Origin: Eggerthellales bacterium
GTDB taxonomy: Bacteria; Actinomycetota; Coriobacteriia; Coriobacteriales; Eggerthellaceae
Assembly (NCBI GenBank): GCA_029225085.1
Contig: JAQXVU010000002.1
Span: 1 to 64,000 of the forward strand
DNA: 64,000 bases
Direction: 5' to 3'
The notes beneath the pieces are model-generated. The model ran no database searches and was not told the origin of the DNA. It worked only from the letters and a program-made list of their open reading frames with translations. A program made the translations under genes and the position numbers. Shown here piece by piece: positions 26,490 to 34,872 of this stretch. The stretch's first letter is position 1, and each line of letters begins with the position of its first letter.

Positions 26490-27481
26490 TGGATATTCGA
26501 GACATGGCATCTGACCTGTCTTCCCGCGCCGGCGGTGCAATCTCCGGCCTGAAGGACAGGTTCTCTGGCAACTCCCGAAACAACTACGACGATGGCTACG
26601 ATGAGTATGGGTACGACGAGTACGGATACGATGACAGCTATCAGGACTCGGGCTACAGCCCCTATGACAACCCCTACGATGAGTACTCCTACGATTACGA
26701 GCGCGATGCCCCTGAGAGCGGCAGGTCTCGTTCGGGTTCTCGCGTGAGCTATCCTTCCCTGGTGAGCGCTGACGACATCAAGGCCAGCACCCAGGCGACG
26801 GAGCGAGCTCGTCGTGAGGGCACCACGGAGAGGTCCCGCAGCTCCTATTCTTCCAATCGCGTTTCCGTAGGCTACGCAGATTCCCCCGAGGACCTTCCCC
26901 GCACAGAGGCGGGACGCTCTCGGGGCTATGACTCCCTGTTCACCCCATCCTCCTCGGCGACGGTGTCTTCTTCCACCCCTCTTGAAGAGGTGGCGGTGAG
27001 CTCCCGTCCCGCGGGTTACGCTTCCACAACGGTGACCCCCTCCCAGGCCTATGTTGCACAGGCTCGCGAGGGTCAGTCTCCCGCGTCCGTCGCTTCCGCT
27101 GCCACGACGGCATCTGCCGCCTCTGCAGCGACGGCCTCCTCGACGGCGTCTGCCTCCTCCTTCGATCCGTACGCGGCCTATCAGGGCCAGGGCGTATCTT
27201 CCTACACCTCTACCCGCAGTCTGAAGGTCATCGCTCCTAAGGTTTACGGCGAGGTGGAAAACGTCTCTCGCAGCCTGAAGGCTGGGGATGTGGTGGTGCT
27301 GAACCTGTCTGCCACCGATGGCGACCTGTCGAAGCGCATCCTCGACTTCTCCTTCGGCGTGGCCTCGGCCCTTGATGCACGGGTCGACTGCATTGCCGAC
27401 AAGGTATTCGTCATCGCCAAGGGCGCTGCTCTTTCCAATGACGAGACCGAGAAGCTGAAGACCATGGGGGTGCTTAAGTAA
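26489..27481 (+). CDS. sepF: SepF, Z-ring membrane anchor
   Basis: A 330-residue protein with an N-terminal helix (MDIRDMASDLSSRAGG, plausibly membrane-binding), a linker of about 200 residues that is first Tyr/Asp-rich and then Ser/Ala/Thr-rich, and a C-terminal SepF (DUF552) core from about residue 243. The core contains LKAGDVVVLNLSATD and RILDFSFGVASALDA. SepF tethers FtsZ to the membrane, which matters in this cluster because no ftsA is seen. The linker is unusually long; typical SepF proteins are 130-220 residues. It overlaps the yggS-like gene by one base. Confidence 0.92.
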   Translation: MDIRDMASDLSSRAGGAISGLKDRFSGNSRNNYDDGYDEYGYDEYGYDDSYQDSGYSPYDNPYDEYSYDYERDAPESGRSRSGSRVSYPSLVSADDIKASTQATERARREGTTERSRSSYSSNRVSVGYADSPEDLPRTEAGRSRGYDSLFTPSSSATVSSSTPLEEVAVSSRPAGYASTTVTPSQAYVAQAREGQSPASVASAATTASAASAATASSTASASSFDPYAAYQGQGVSSYTSTRSLKVIAPKVYGEVENVSRSLKAGDVVVLNLSATDGDLSKRILDFSFGVASALDARVDCIADKVFVIAKGAALSNDETEKLKTMGVLK

Positions 27482-28317
27482 TGGCTCATGATGCACTGAC
27501 CTCTGTCGCCCTGGTTGGCGGCGGCAAGATGGGGGAGGCCATTATGGCCGGTTGGCTGCAGGCCACCGAGGGTCCTGCAGCCGAGCTTTCCCCTGCAAGC
27601 TTTCAGGTGGCGAACCCTGGCGCTGAACGTCAGCAGTATCTGCGTGACACCTACGGGGTCGCCTGCGTCGATGACGCCTCCTGCCTGAGCGCTGCCCAGA
27701 TCGTGGTTCTGGCGGTGAAGCCCCAGGTTCTTCCCGAGGTTCTTCCCGTGGTCGCCCAGCTGCCTTTCCTGGCGGATTCCCTGGTGGTGAGCATCGCTGC
27801 CGGATACACCACCAGCCGCATCGAGTCCTTCCTGCCCGAGGGAACCCACGTGGTCAGGGTCATGCCCAACACGCCGCTTATGGTGGGCTCTGGCGCCTCC
27901 TGCCTGTGCGCCGGTTCCTGTGCGACCAGCGAAGAGCTGCACCTGGCTGAGAAGCTCTTCTGCAGCTTGGGCAAGGCTTGGGTGGTAGAAGAGTCTGCCC
28001 TCGATGCCGTCTGCGCGGTCAGCGGTTCGGGCCCTGCCTATGTTGCGGCCCTTATCGAGGCTATGGCTGAAGGCGCTGTGAGGGCCGGCCTGCCCCGAGA
28101 GTTCGGCGAGGCTCTGGCAACTCAGACCGCCTACGGAACCGCAAAGCTCATGCTTGTGAGGGAGCAGGGCGCGGAAAAGACTCGCGTAGATGTCTGCAGC
28201 CCCGGAGGAACCACTCTGGCGGGACTTGACGCCATGAACGCCGCGGGCTTCGGTGAGGCTGTGGCCAAGGGCGTGGTGGCAGCCTATGAGCGATCTATCG
28301 AGCTGGGAAAGGCGTAA
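27481..28317 (+). CDS. proC: Pyrroline-5-carboxylate reductase
   Basis: A 278-residue enzyme for the last step of proline synthesis. The NAD(P)-binding opening is [32 protein letters not shown] follows, and the C-terminal domain carries [17 protein letters not shown] and [11 protein letters not shown], which bind substrate. Length is normal. It sits in the ftsZ-divIVA neighbourhood, a frequent position for proC in Gram-positives, with a one-base overlap to sepF. Confidence 0.94.
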   Translation: MAHDALTSVALVGGGKMGEAIMAGWLQATEGPAAELSPASFQVANPGAERQQYLRDTYGVACVDDASCLSAAQIVVLAVKPQVLPEVLPVVAQLPFLADSLVVSIAAGYTTSRIESFLPEGTHVVRVMPNTPLMVGSGASCLCAGSCATSEELHLAEKLFCSLGKAWVVEESALDAVCAVSGSGPAYVAALIEAMAEGAVRAGLPREFGEALATQTAYGTAKLMLVREQGAEKTRVDVCSPGGTTLAGLDAMNAAGFGEAVAKGVVAAYERSIELGKA

Positions 28318-28322
28318 CGGCA

Positions 28323-28583
28323 ATGAGCTGGCAATACATTCTTATCGAGGTCACGAACCTCTACTGCTTCATCCTGATGGTGTACATCCTCATGTCCTGG
28401 TTCCCCGTCACCCCTGGCGGAATCGTCTATGACATTCAGCAGTTCTTGGCGAAGATCTGCGAGCCCTTCTTGGCTCCCTTCAGGAAAATCATTCCCCCTA
28501 TTGGAGGAATGCTGGATATCAGTCCGATTATCGCCTTCGTTGTATTAGAATTTGCTGTACGGCTGATTGTTACCATTTTCTAA
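28323..28583 (+). CDS. YggT family membrane protein
   Basis: An 86-residue protein with two transmembrane helices flanking a loop. SWFPVTPGG and [24 protein letters not shown] are hallmark YggT sequences. The family is linked to division and osmotic resistance by conserved position between proC/sepF and divIVA; its biochemical role is unknown. It starts 5 nt after proC. Confidence 0.9.
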   Translation: MSWQYILIEVTNLYCFILMVYILMSWFPVTPGGIVYDIQQFLAKICEPFLAPFRKIIPPIGGMLDISPIIAFVVLEFAVRLIVTIF

Positions 28584-28648
28584 TAAAGCACCTGAGAAAC
28601 ATGCAACTGCGCCATTGAGGGATTGGCGCCGATCGAAAGGGATTCTTC

Positions 28649-29506
28649 ATGGCAATCACTTCTGCTGACATCGAGAATCAGAGCTTCTCTAACGATTTCC
28701 GCGGCTACAACGTCGACGAGGTAGACGAGTTCTTGGAGTTCGTCGCCAACGAGATCGACATTCTGAACGGCCGCGTTGCCGAGCTGGAAGGCGAGCTGGC
28801 CGATGCTCTGGCCCAGGCTGCCGCTGCTCCTGCACCCGTCTTCGCTTCCGAGCCCACTGCCTACATCGCTCCTGAGCCTGTGGAAGAGGAGGTTGAGGAG
28901 GTCCTCGACGAGATCGAGGAGTCCGAGGCCGACGACCGCGATGCCCGCATTGCCGAGCTGGAAGCTCAGCTGGCCGAGAAGACCGCTGACGGTTCCGCTA
29001 TCGCTGAGGCCCTTATTGTTGCCCAGCGTGCTGCCGACGAGATCATTTCCAAGGCTAAGGCCTCTGCTGTGAACACTCAGAACGACGCCGAGGAGGAGGC
29101 CCGTCACATTATCGACAAGGCCAACGCCGAGAAGCAGCGCATCCTCGACACCATCTCTACCCTGCAGGTAGAGCGCGAGGAGGCTCGCTCCTCCTACCAG
29201 AAGCTGCTGAGGGACTTCATCGAGGACGCTTCTCAGAAGCTGGTGGGCCTTGGTGGCGAGCGCACCGTTTCCGCTTCGAGCGTTACCGCTGCCAACCCTG
29301 TCATCGCCGATGAACCTGAGGCTCCCGCTGAGAACACCATTCCCGCTCTCGACCTCGAGACCATCACCGCTACCTACACCACGCCTCAGATGAACTTGGG
29401 TGCTTCCGCTCCTGCAGCTGCTCCCAAGCCATCTCGCATTGCCGGCAAGGATCTGTCTGGCTACGGTGACGCCATCGACGACTTCGGCTTCGACGACCTC
29501 GACTAG
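28649..29506 (+). CDS. divIVA: DivIVA/Wag31-type polar coiled-coil protein
   Basis: A 285-residue protein with the N-terminal DivIVA lipid-binding domain: ITSADIENQSFSNDFRGYN then VDEVDEFLEFVANEI. The acidic, Pro/Glu-rich middle (about residues 60-100) separates it from a long coiled coil (about 105-215). A short tail ends DDFGFDDLD. In Actinobacteria this protein marks curved membrane and directs pole growth and septation. GAAAGGGATTC precedes the ATG. A hairpin with a weak T-tract follows. Confidence 0.93.
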   Translation: MAITSADIENQSFSNDFRGYNVDEVDEFLEFVANEIDILNGRVAELEGELADALAQAAAAPAPVFASEPTAYIAPEPVEEEVEEVLDEIEESEADDRDARIAELEAQLAEKTADGSAIAEALIVAQRAADEIISKAKASAVNTQNDAEEEARHIIDKANAEKQRILDTISTLQVEREEARSSYQKLLRDFIEDASQKLVGLGGERTVSASSVTAANPVIADEPEAPAENTIPALDLETITATYTTPQMNLGASAPAAAPKPSRIAGKDLSGYGDAIDDFGFDDLD

Positions 29507-29526
29507 TCTTTGCGCTTGTTTGTTCG

Positions 29527-29569
29527 GAGGGCTTCCGCTGCCTTAGGGTAACGGGAGCCCTCTTCGTTT
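29527..29569 (+). terminator. Probable terminator after divIVA
   Basis: GAGGGCT (29527-29533) and AGCCCTC (29556-29562) form a 7-bp stem around a long loop, followed by TTCGTTTC. The loop size and broken T-tract make it weaker than other terminators in the window. Confidence 0.5.
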
Positions 29570-29584
29570 CTGTAAGGAGGATGC

Positions 29585-29872
29585 ATGGCCCAACTGGCAT
29601 GCAAGGTGACGCCTCGGTCGGGTAAGGACCAGGTGATGGGGGTGCAGGTTGCCTCAGATGGCTCTCGCGAGGTCGCCCTGCGGGTGACGGCTCCTCCCGA
29701 TAAGGGCAAGGCCAACAAGGCGGTTTGCAAACTTATCGCCTCTGAGCTGGGGGTTCCTAAGAGCGGGGTAGAGGTGAAGCGCGGGGATACCAGCCACCAT
29801 AAGATCCTGCAGATCGCCTGCGATCAGGGCGTTGTCGATGCTTGGATGCAGTCGTTGGAGGTTCTGGCCTAG
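29585..29872 (+). CDS. DUF167/YggU family protein
   Basis: A 95-residue protein with the conserved DUF167 pattern: CKVTPRSGKDQV, LRVTAPPDKGKANKAV and the final VEVKRGDTSHHKI. The fold is a small alpha/beta domain of unknown function. It is well preceded by AAGGAGG. It is the last gene of the rightward run before RNase P RNA on the opposite strand. Confidence 0.88.
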   Translation: MAQLACKVTPRSGKDQVMGVQVASDGSREVALRVTAPPDKGKANKAVCKLIASELGVPKSGVEVKRGDTSHHKILQIACDQGVVDAWMQSLEVLA

Positions 29873-29951
29873 GACGCAGCCTTGAGGCTTTCGATGTGAG
29901 TCGTTTGTCGGATGATCTGGTGCGGCAGTCCCTGTGGGGAATTCGGCGTAA

Positions 29952-30302
29952 GAAAAGGGAGCGGGTCTGTAAGCCGGGTTCTGTCGTTTAAGACAATCAT
30001 TTATCTACTGCGTGCGTCACCGCACGCCTCTAGCACGCAACCCGAACGCGAACCAGGGCTCAAGTTCATGGCGTTCCTATTTGCGCTTGCTCCGGATGGG
30101 GTTTACCAAGCCATGCTGTTACCAGCATGCTGGTGCGCTCTTACCGCACCGTTTCAGCTTTTCTCCTGACAAGCAGGGGAGTCTTCTTTTCTGTGGCACT
30201 TTCCATCGGGTTGCCCCGCCCAGCCGTTAGCTGGCATCCTGCCCTGAGGAGCCCGGACTTTCCTCATGCGCTGATGCGCCCGCGATTGTCCGACCCGCTC
30301 CT
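29952..30302 (-). ncRNA. rnpB: RNase P RNA, class A
   Basis: Read on the minus strand, the RNA shows the universal blocks of bacterial RNase P RNA: GAGGAAAGTCCGGGCTCC near its 5' end, AACGGCTGGGC and AGTGCCACAGAAA, and AGATAAATGATTG then ACAGAACCCGGCTTA near the 3' end. The P1 stem GGAGCGGGTC pairs with GACCCGCTCC, and CCCTTTTCTT follows as the terminator. Total length about 350 nt. It processes the 5' ends of tRNAs. An extended -10 (TGCTAGAGT on the minus strand, covering 30308-30316) lies just upstream. Confidence 0.97.
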
Positions 30303-30350
30303 GTGGTACTCTAGCACAAAACCAGCCCGTACCCTTCAGAAAGGCCCGCC

Positions 30351-30992
30351 TTGTCTACCTTTGCCCTCGTGGGGCCCGTTTCCCCCAATCTCACCCATTT
30401 CTCCCAGCATGACTTCGACGAGGTGGTGGCAGTAGACGGTGGCTATCAGCATCTGGTAGATGCAGGGCTGACCTGCGATTTCTGCGTGGGCGATTTCGAT
30501 TCCCTGGGCTATGTCCCCGCTGATGTACCCCTGGTGCGCCTTCCCACCCACAAGGATCAGACCGACACCGAGGAGGCCCTGTGCTATTGCATGAGCAAGG
30601 GGGCTGATGAGGTGTATGTGTACGGAACCCTTGGCGGGCGCATCGATCACACCCTGGCCTTCCTGCAGCTGCTGGGAGAGTTCGGGGCTCGCGGTCTGAG
30701 GGTCACCGCCATCGGCGACGACCAGGCCATCATCCCCCTATGGGGTGAGGGACGGCGCCAGGTCTTTGTGAAGGGGGAGCCCCAGGGCACCTTCTCCCTG
30801 CTGGCCCTTTCCGATGTGGTTGCCGGCGTGTGGGAAGAGGGTGTGGAATACGAGCTCGAAGACGCTCAGCTCTTCAACGCTTGCCCTCTGGGCATTTCCA
30901 ACGAGTTCTTGGGCAAGCCCGCCCGCATCGCCCTGTCCCGAGGATCGGCCCTGCTCTTCGTGCCCCTGCACGTTCTGGGTTCCGTGTCGTAG
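30351..30992 (+). CDS. thiN: Thiamine diphosphokinase
   Basis: A 213-residue enzyme that pyrophosphorylates thiamine to TPP. VAVDGGYQHL, CVGDFDSLG, HKDQTDTEEAL and GTLGGRIDHTLA are the ordered catalytic and Mg-ATP binding motifs. The start is TTG at 30351, with AGAAAGG upstream; no ATG fits the conserved N-terminus. It lies upstream of, and outside, the TPP riboswitch, so the kinase is not under that switch while thiC-thiD are. Confidence 0.92.
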   Translation: MSTFALVGPVSPNLTHFSQHDFDEVVAVDGGYQHLVDAGLTCDFCVGDFDSLGYVPADVPLVRLPTHKDQTDTEEALCYCMSKGADEVYVYGTLGGRIDHTLAFLQLLGEFGARGLRVTAIGDDQAIIPLWGEGRRQVFVKGEPQGTFSLLALSDVVAGVWEEGVEYELEDAQLFNACPLGISNEFLGKPARIALSRGSALLFVPLHVLGSVS

Positions 30993-31144
30993 CTCCTGGC
31001 TTCTTGCTGGGCGTTTGGCTGGCGCACCTTTGCTGCGCTGGCTAGCTTGTGCCATGAAGCTGCGGACATCGTTTCAGGTGGGAGCCGCCAGCCTTCCAAA
31101 TCTTCCTGAATCGTTCCTTCTGGGACGAGCTGGGGGAAGGTGGC

Positions 31145-31150
31145 TATAAT
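31145..31150 (+). promoter_or_regulatory. -10 element of the thiC promoter
   Basis: A perfect TATAAT lies a few bases before the riboswitch. No good -35 is visible at normal spacing; preceding TGGC does not form an extended -10 exactly. Confidence 0.55.
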
Positions 31151-31155
31151 GGGGC

Positions 31156-31253
31156 GAGCGCGGGGAGCTTGCGCCAAGGCAGGCTGAGAGGGGACAACGA
31201 GGGCTGTCCTGACCCGTTGAACCTGTATGGGTAATGCCAACGAAGGGAGATAG
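31156..31253 (+). ncRNA. TPP riboswitch (THI element)
   Basis: The conserved THI-box order is complete: CGGGGAGC, GGCTGAGAGGG, a variable P3 arm, CCTGACCCGTTGAACCTG and GGGTAATGCCAACGAAGGGA. These are the pyrimidine-sensing and pyrophosphate-sensing helices. The final GAAGGGAGATAGC runs into the thiC start, so the ribosome site AAGGGAG is part of or next to the aptamer. Control is therefore probably at translation initiation. No terminator stem is seen between aptamer and gene. Confidence 0.95.
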
Positions 31254-31254
31254 C

Positions 31255-32556
31255 ATGACGCAGATCGATGCTGCTCGGGCAGGTGTCATCACCCCCGAGA
31301 TGAAGATAGTCGCTGAGAAGGAGGGCCTGAGCCCCGAGTGGGTCAGGAGCCGCGTGGCCGAGGGCCAGATCGCCATCCCTGCCAACATCAACCATAAGAG
31401 CCTTTCCCCCTGGGGCGTGGGAGACGGCCTTTCCATCAAGATCAATGTGAACCTGGGCATCTCCGGCGACTTGGCTGACGAGGCCGAGGAGTGGAAGAAG
31501 GTGCAGATTGCCGAGGAGCTGGGCGCTGAGGCCATTATGGATCTCTCCAATTCCGGCAAGACCCAGGAGTTCCGCCGCAAGCTCATCGAGCACACCCCCT
31601 GCATGGTGGGCACCGTCCCTATGTACGACGCCATCGGCTACCTTGAAAAGGGCCTGATGGACATCACCGTCGATGACTTTCTGGAAGTGGTCCGCCGCCA
31701 CGCAGAGGACGGCGTCGACTTCATGACCATTCACGCTGGCATGAACCGCCGCGTGATCGAGAGCTTCAAGGAAACGGGACGCCTCACCAACATCGTGTCT
31801 CGCGGTGGCTCCCTGATCTTCGCCTGGATGGAAGCCCACAACGCCGAGAACCCCTTCTACGAGTACTACGACGAGTTCCTGGATATCCTGCACGAGTACG
31901 ACGTGACCATTTCGATCGGTGACGCCATGCGTCCCGGCAGCAACTACGACGCTTCCGACGCCGGTCAGATCGGCGAGCTCATCGAGATCGGCAAGCTCAC
32001 CAAGCGCGCCTGGGAGAAGGGCGTGCAGGTTATGGTGGAAGGCCCTGGTCACATGGTGGCCGACGAGATCGCTGCCAACATGAAGATGGAGAAGCGCCTG
32101 TGCCATGGCGCCCCCTTCTACGTGCTGGGCCCCCTGGTTACCGACATCGCACCCGGCTACGACCACATCACCTCCGCTATCGGCGGCACCATTGCCGCTA
32201 TGAACGGCGCCAACTTCCTGTGCTACGTGACCCCCGCTGAGCATTTGCGCCTGCCTCGCGCCGAGGACGTGCGTGAGGGCGTGGTGGCTGCCAAGATCGC
32301 AGCACACGCTGCCGACCTGGCCAACCATGTGCCCGGTGCTCGCAACAGGGACAACAAGATGAGCGAGGCCCGTCGTCGCTTCGACTGGGACACCATGTTC
32401 AACACGGCCATCGACCCGGTTCGCCCTCGCGAGTTCTTTGAGAGCGCTCCTCCTTCCAACGAGGATTCCTGCACTATGTGCGGCAAGATGTGCGCCATGA
32501 AGACCGTCAACGCCATCATGGACGGTCTCACCGTCGACTTAGACTACGAGGAGTAA
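31255..32556 (+). CDS. thiC: Phosphomethylpyrimidine synthase ThiC
   Basis: A 433-residue radical-SAM-superfamily enzyme that rearranges aminoimidazole ribotide into HMP-P. Conserved blocks include [15 protein letters not shown] near residue 42, [24 protein letters not shown] and [11 protein letters not shown]. The [4Fe-4S] ligands are Cys406, Cys409 and Cys413 (CX2CX3C), the spacing of the shorter ThiC type; E. coli has CX2CX4C. The ATG at 31255 sits just after the riboswitch. It is followed 1 nt later by thiD. Confidence 0.96.
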   Translation: MTQIDAARAGVITPEMKIVAEKEGLSPEWVRSRVAEGQIAIPANINHKSLSPWGVGDGLSIKINVNLGISGDLADEAEEWKKVQIAEELGAEAIMDLSNSGKTQEFRRKLIEHTPCMVGTVPMYDAIGYLEKGLMDITVDDFLEVVRRHAEDGVDFMTIHAGMNRRVIESFKETGRLTNIVSRGGSLIFAWMEAHNAENPFYEYYDEFLDILHEYDVTISIGDAMRPGSNYDASDAGQIGELIEIGKLTKRAWEKGVQVMVEGPGHMVADEIAANMKMEKRLCHGAPFYVLGPLVTDIAPGYDHITSAIGGTIAAMNGANFLCYVTPAEHLRLPRAEDVREGVVAAKIAAHAADLANHVPGARNRDNKMSEARRRFDWDTMFNTAIDPVRPREFFESAPPSNEDSCTMCGKMCAMKTVNAIMDGLTVDLDYEE

Positions 32557-32557
32557 C

Positions 32558-33352
32558 ATGGCCATTCCCTCGGTGCTCTCTATTGCCGGCTCCGATTCCT
32601 GCGGAGGGGCCGGCTTGCAGGCAGATGTGAAGACCGCAACGGCCCTGGGGGTGTATGCCCAGACGGCCGTGACGGCCCTCACCGCCCAGAACACCTTCGG
32701 GGTGCAGGGCATTTTCTCGGTTCCCCCTTCCTTTGTGGAAGAGCAGATTGACGCTGTCTTCGCCGATATGAGGCCCGATGGGGTGAAGGTGGGCATGGTG
32801 GGGTCGCCCGAGGTGGTTTGCACCATTGCCCAGCGCCTTTCCGCTCACGACGCGAAAAACGTGGTGGTCGACCCGGTGCTAGTGGCCACGGCTGGCGATG
32901 CCTTGGCTACCGATGGCGTCGCAGATGCTCTGGTGCGCCACTTGTTCCCCTTAGCTTCCGTCATCACCCCCAACATTCCCGAGGCTCAGGTCCTCACTGG
33001 TCAGACCATTGCGAGCAAAGAGGACATGGTACGTTGCGCCCAAAGGCTCGCTGAGCTCACGGCGGGGGCGGTGCTTCTGAAGGGCGGGCATCTGACGGGC
33101 TCTGCCGATGACTTGCTGGTAGACGCCGCAGGACGCCAGTGGTGGTTCACCGGGCAGCTCTATGACACCCCTAATACCCACGGCACTGGCTGCACGTTGT
33201 CTACGGCGGTGGCCTGCGGGCTTGCTGCGGGCAAGGACCTGCCTGATGCGGTGGCAGCGGCTAAGGACTACGTGGCGGGCGCTATCGCCCATAACCCCAA
33301 CATGGGTCAGGGCGTAACGGGCCCTCTGAACCACATGTGGATGCAGGGGTAG
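32558..33352 (+). CDS. thiD: HMP/HMP-P kinase ThiD
   Basis: A 264-residue ribokinase-fold enzyme that phosphorylates hydroxymethylpyrimidine to its pyrophosphate. SIAGSDSCGGAGLQADVKT, VKVGMVGS, DPVLVATAG and NTHGTGCTLSTAVAC are the substrate, Mg and ATP motifs. With thiC it forms a pyrimidine-branch operon under the TPP riboswitch. No thiazole-branch genes are in the window. Confidence 0.95.
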   Translation: MAIPSVLSIAGSDSCGGAGLQADVKTATALGVYAQTAVTALTAQNTFGVQGIFSVPPSFVEEQIDAVFADMRPDGVKVGMVGSPEVVCTIAQRLSAHDAKNVVVDPVLVATAGDALATDGVADALVRHLFPLASVITPNIPEAQVLTGQTIASKEDMVRCAQRLAELTAGAVLLKGGHLTGSADDLLVDAAGRQWWFTGQLYDTPNTHGTGCTLSTAVACGLAAGKDLPDAVAAAKDYVAGAIAHNPNMGQGVTGPLNHMWMQG

Positions 33353-33445
33353 TCGCCCTTCGGGTTTCGCGGGTGAATGCAGGATAACCCTTCGCAGGTG
33401 CGGCATCGGGTGTCTGGTTGCTGTTTCGCAGACGCGCAATGGGCG

Positions 33446-33458
33446 TATACTGGGGGCA
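33446..33458 (+). promoter_or_regulatory. -10 element giving a probable leaderless start
   Basis: TATACT (33446-33451) is separated by only 6 nt from the ATG at 33458, so the transcript should begin at or next to the A of the start codon. A TTTCGC 16 bp upstream is a weak -35. Confidence 0.5.
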
Positions 33459-33946
33459 TGAAGAAGCCTCTGACGAAAAAGACCCTGATCCTGCATGGTG
33501 GCTATCCGGTGAGCCTGGTAGTCGCCCTGGTCATCATGGTGGTAGGCGTGTACGTTGCCTACTTTGGCGCGGTTCGCACCCTGCAGTCGTTCTCCCTGTT
33601 CTCCCTCGAGGCCATCGTGGCTCTGGTGCTGCTTCTGGGAGTCCTTGTCATAGTGGGCGTTCGCGCTGGGCTTCTAGCTGCTATCGACTCGGTGCGCATC
33701 ATGGTCAGAATCTCTGCTGGCCGCTATGAGCTACGGGAATCTGCGGTGAGCGACACGGGGGAGTGCCGTTCGTGCTGCGGCGGCGCTACCGGAACGGGCA
33801 TGTCGCTTCACGATGGCTCGGTGTATGTCGACAACAGCGGCCGAGACGTTTCCTATGAGCCCGATGATGCCGTGTATCTGCTGTATCTGGAAGGGGAGAC
33901 CCTTCCCCTCGACGTGTTTAAGGTCTCCGACTTTCAGCTGGTGTAG
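33458..33946 (+). CDS. Unrecognised small membrane protein with two TM helices
   Basis: A 162-residue protein that I do not recognise. Two hydrophobic helices (about residues 17-38 and 49-72, the second from AIVALVLLLGVLVIVGV) are followed by a hydrophilic, probably cytoplasmic domain with a CRSCCGG cluster near residue 107 that could bind metal or form disulfides. The tail ends DVFKVSDFQLV. A TATACT immediately upstream suggests a leaderless mRNA. Its final codons form the first unit of a degenerate 29-bp repeat continuing past the stop. The flanking thiamine and transaldolase genes give no functional clue. Confidence 0.7.
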   Translation: MKKPLTKKTLILHGGYPVSLVVALVIMVVGVYVAYFGAVRTLQSFSLFSLEAIVALVLLLGVLVIVGVRAGLLAAIDSVRIMVRISAGRYELRESAVSDTGECRSCCGGATGTGMSLHDGSVYVDNSGRDVSYEPDDAVYLLYLEGETLPLDVFKVSDFQLV

Positions 33947-34017
33947 CTCGGCTATCTGACTTCTAGCTGGCGCAGTGCGATTCTCTAGCTTTCAGCTGGT
34001 GCAGCTTGGTTGCCCGG
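33931..34017 (+). repeat. Three degenerate 29-bp tandem repeats
   Basis: Units begin CTTTCAGCTGGTGTAGCT at 33931, CTTCTAGCTGGCGCAGTG at 33960 and CTTTCAGCTGGTGCAGCT at 33989. The starts are exactly 29 bp apart. The first unit includes the stop codon of the preceding gene. The outer copies are closest to each other. Confidence 0.75.
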
Positions 34018-34041
34018 TCGTTGAGCCTGTTCATTTTCTTC

Positions 34042-34071
34042 TTGCCTAGTTCGGCCCCTTGGGTCTAAGAT
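34042..34071 (+). promoter_or_regulatory. Promoter for the transaldolase-rho unit
   Basis: TTGCCT (34042-34047), an 18-bp spacer and TAAGAT (34066-34071) form a good promoter. The expected leader is about 110 nt. I saw no riboswitch or terminator in it. Confidence 0.55.
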
Positions 34072-34185
34072 ATTTGCGTATTCAGGGGGCCTCGTTCTGA
34101 GGTTTTCTCCCCTCATTCCACTTCTACTTATCCCCGTCGCTATACCTGTGTCCTGCACGGGGGATAGTCCGTTGAAGGAGGACTC

Positions 34186-34872
34186 GTGAAGTTTTTTCTC
34201 GACACCGCAGATCTGAAGGAGATCGAAGAGGCTGCTAGCTGGGGTTGCCTTGCTGGCGTGACCACCAATCCGTCCCTGTACGCCAAGATCGGAGGCAAGC
34301 TTAGCGACTTCGAGAACCACATCAAGCGTATCTGCGACATCGTGGGCCCAGATTGCCCCGTCTCCGCTGAGAGCGTGGCTATGACCCGCGACGAGATTAT
34401 CGCCGACGGTCGTCGTCTGGCTAAGATCGCCCCTAACGTTGTTGTGAAGATCCCTACCATGGTAGAAGGTCTCGCTGCAACCAAGGTCCTCGCATCCGAG
34501 GGCATTCCCGTGAACATGACCCTGTGCTTCAGCGTGCCTCAGGCCATTCTGGCTGCACGCGCCGGCGCTCGTTACATCAGCCCCTTCATCGGTCGCTTCG
34601 ATGACATTTCCGAGGACGGCCTCGATCAGGTAGAGAACATCGTTGCCGCTATCTCTAACTACGATTTCTCTGATGCCACCTGCAATCATGAGCAGGTAGA
34701 GATCATCGCTGCTTCCGTGCGCAGCGCTAACCACGTGACCCAGTGTGCACTGATGGGCGCTGACATTGCCACGGTTCCTTTCCCTGTTCTGAAGAAGCTG
34801 GTTCAGCATCCTCTCACCGACCGTGGTCTCGAGAGCTTCATGGCCGATTGGGAGAAAGTTAAGAACGCATGA
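34186..34872 (+). CDS. Fructose-6-phosphate aldolase / transaldolase-like protein
   Basis: A 228-residue small transaldolase-family TIM barrel. MKFFLDTADLKEIEE, GVTTNPSLYAK and VKIPTMVEGLAA (Schiff-base lysine in VVVKIP, about residue 87) match the TalB/FSA subfamily of short transaldolases. Substrate is either sedoheptulose-7-P plus GAP or F6P cleavage; the sequence alone does not decide. GTG start at 34186 follows GAAGGAGG. Its stop overlaps the rho ATG in ATGA, so it is cotranscribed with rho. Confidence 0.9.
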   Translation: MKFFLDTADLKEIEEAASWGCLAGVTTNPSLYAKIGGKLSDFENHIKRICDIVGPDCPVSAESVAMTRDEIIADGRRLAKIAPNVVVKIPTMVEGLAATKVLASEGIPVNMTLCFSVPQAILAARAGARYISPFIGRFDDISEDGLDQVENIVAAISNYDFSDATCNHEQVEIIAASVRSANHVTQCALMGADIATVPFPVLKKLVQHPLTDRGLESFMADWEKVKNA

